The notes beneath the pieces are model-generated. The model saw nothing but the letters and a program-made list of their open reading frames with translations. It was not told the origin of the DNA and did not search any database. Below are positions 63,121 to 64,000 of a DNA stretch of 64,000 bases, piece after piece. This DNA comes from Allobosea sp. GTDB lineage: Bacteria > Pseudomonadota > Alphaproteobacteria > Rhizobiales > Beijerinckiaceae. Position 1 is the stretch's first letter, and every line of letters starts with the position of its first letter. The stretch is taken from NCBI RefSeq assembly GCF_017308075.1, contig NZ_JAFKFX010000028.1:62001-126000 (forward strand), read 5' to 3'. The position numbers and the translations under genes were made by a program.

Positions 63121-64000
63121 TCGGCGGCCTCGCGGCGGATCGCTTCGGCCGCCAAAGGCAGGCGGCAGCTGAACACGGCGCCGCCTGCAGCGGCGTTGCC
63201 GCCGTCCAGCGTTCCGCCGAAGCGCTCGATCAGCCGGTTGCAGAGCGCAAGGCCGAGCCCGAGCCCGCCGGGCTTGGTGGTGAAGAAGGGCTCGAACAGC
63301 CGCGCCTGCGCATCCGGAGGGAGCCCGGGGCCGCTATCGGCGACGCTGAGCACGGCCTGTCCCGCTTCCGTCGCCACGGCGATCGTGACGATCCGCTCGC
63401 CCTTCGCCTCCGCGACCGCGTCGAGCCCGTTGCGGCCGAGATTGAAGACGACCTGTTCGAGCTGGACCCGGTCGGCCCGGACCAGTGGCCGGCTGCCATC
63501 GTTCTCGACCTTGAGCGAGCTGCCGGCCGGCAAGGCTCCTGTCGTCAGCAGATGGGCGACCTCGCGCGCAAGCTCGGCGAGATCGACGATTTCGAGATCG
63601 GGCTCGGACTTGCTGATCCAGGCCCGCAGCCGCCCGAGGATCTCACCCGCGCGCTTGGCGTTGCGCGCAATCGCGTCGAGGGCCGGCGCGAGCGTGGCGG
63701 GCTCGACCCCGGGACGCTGGACGAGGCGCTGGCCGGCCTGGGCATGGCTCAGGATCGCGGTCAGCGGCTGCGTCAGCTCATGGGCGATGCCGGAGGCGAG
63801 CTCGCCCATGGCGTTGACCCGGCCGGCATGGGCGAGCCTTGCATCCTGAGCTGCCAGGGCGGCTTTGCGCGCGGCTTCGCTCGCCCGGGCCCGGGCTTCG
63901 AGCAGCCGGTCGACGAGCAGCGCGCCGAGCGCGGTCAGCAGGGCCGCGACGATGAGAAAGGCCGGCGGCGGTGTCGGCCATCTCGGCACCGTGGTGGCCA
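63117..64000 (-). CDS. Sensor histidine kinase, N-terminus beyond the window
   Basis: The frame is open to the window end; visible residues begin with one membrane helix (PAFLIVAALLTALGALLV), a basic coiled linker, a HisKA domain with the phospho-His in GELASGIAHELTQPLTAIL and a complete HATPase_c domain (N-box LGRNGLDAVAE, G1 DSGPGLP, G2 GGLGLGLALCNRLIE). Layout matches FixL/DctB-type kinases whose sensor precedes a last membrane helix. The kind of input domain cannot be seen. Pairs with the FixJ-type regulator. Confidence 0.9.
   Translation of the reverse strand, partial: ATTVPRWPTPPPAFLIVAALLTALGALLVDRLLEARARASEAARKAALAAQDARLAHAGRVNAMGELASGIAHELTQPLTAILSHAQAGQRLVQRPGVEPATLAPALDAIARNAKRAGEILGRLRAWISKSEPDLEIVDLAELAREVAHLLTTGALPAGSSLKVENDGSRPLVRADRVQLEQVVFNLGRNGLDAVAEAKGERIVTIAVATEAGQAVLSVADSGPGLPPDAQARLFEPFFTTKPGGLGLGLALCNRLIERFGGTLDGGNAAAGGAVFSCRLPLAAEAIRREAAE

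Overview
The window is GC-rich chromosomal DNA of an alphaproteobacterium. The order rpmH-rnpA-yidC-engB-argB, the ihfB-lapA pair, a small SRP RNA gene beside dnaX-ybaB-recR, Rhizobiales-type variants of several housekeeping proteins and two families of palindromic intergenic repeats all point to Hyphomicrobiales, most likely a Bosea-like genus; that placement is by eye. I see no phage, transposase, CRISPR array, tRNA or rRNA.

Layout. 1-5.9 kb: end of ihfB, a LapA-domain protein, an ornithine-cyclodeaminase-type enzyme, a tiny DUF3309 membrane protein, MepA-type murein endopeptidase facing an extensin-like lipoprotein, a Ure2p/YfcG-type GST and a small secreted protein. 5.9-15.7 kb: an all-minus eight-gene block with a complete peptide-type ABC transporter and three hydrolase-type enzymes (M81/MlrC, YtcJ-type amidohydrolase, AstE/aspartoacylase-type), apparently an uptake-and-hydrolysis operon. 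15.8-17.5 kb: a lysine-6-dehydrogenase-like enzyme divergent from an Lrp regulator. 17.5-26.2 kb: a sugar catabolic locus with two PfkB kinases (one close to the sulfofructose kinase YihV), a HAD phosphatase, a DeoR repressor, a class II aldolase homologue and an ABC importer lacking its ATPase. 26.4-32.6 kb: a second catabolic-looking run (AroQ, Gfo/Idh/MocA, two shikimate-dehydrogenase-like enzymes with altered substrate pockets, an EamA transporter, an epimerase) ending in an IclR regulator.

32.9-45.6 kb: OsmC/GntR pair, glyoxalase-fold protein, AMP nucleosidase, a diguanylate cyclase, the coaBC-dut-rrf2-cysK run, a VOC dioxygenase-like protein, a YihY/BrkB protein, an Omp25-like porin, and a LysR regulator divergent from an atypical SDR. 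45.7-55.6 kb: recR, ybaB, dnaX, SRP RNA, rpmH, rnpA, yidC, an acetyltransferase, engB, DUF423, argB and a pyrimidine 5'-nucleotidase. 55.7-64 kb: an 8-oxoguanine-deaminase-like enzyme, dapD, a DUF1269 protein, a DHA2 exporter, a pair of overlapping secreted orphans, and a histidine kinase / FixJ-type regulator pair followed by a secreted HbpS/GlcG-type protein.

The most promising material is the YihV-like sugar locus with its putative DeoR operators, the AroQ/AroE-like cluster downstream of it, and the kinase-regulator-HbpS module at the right edge. All functions are inferred from reading the sequence; no database search was run.
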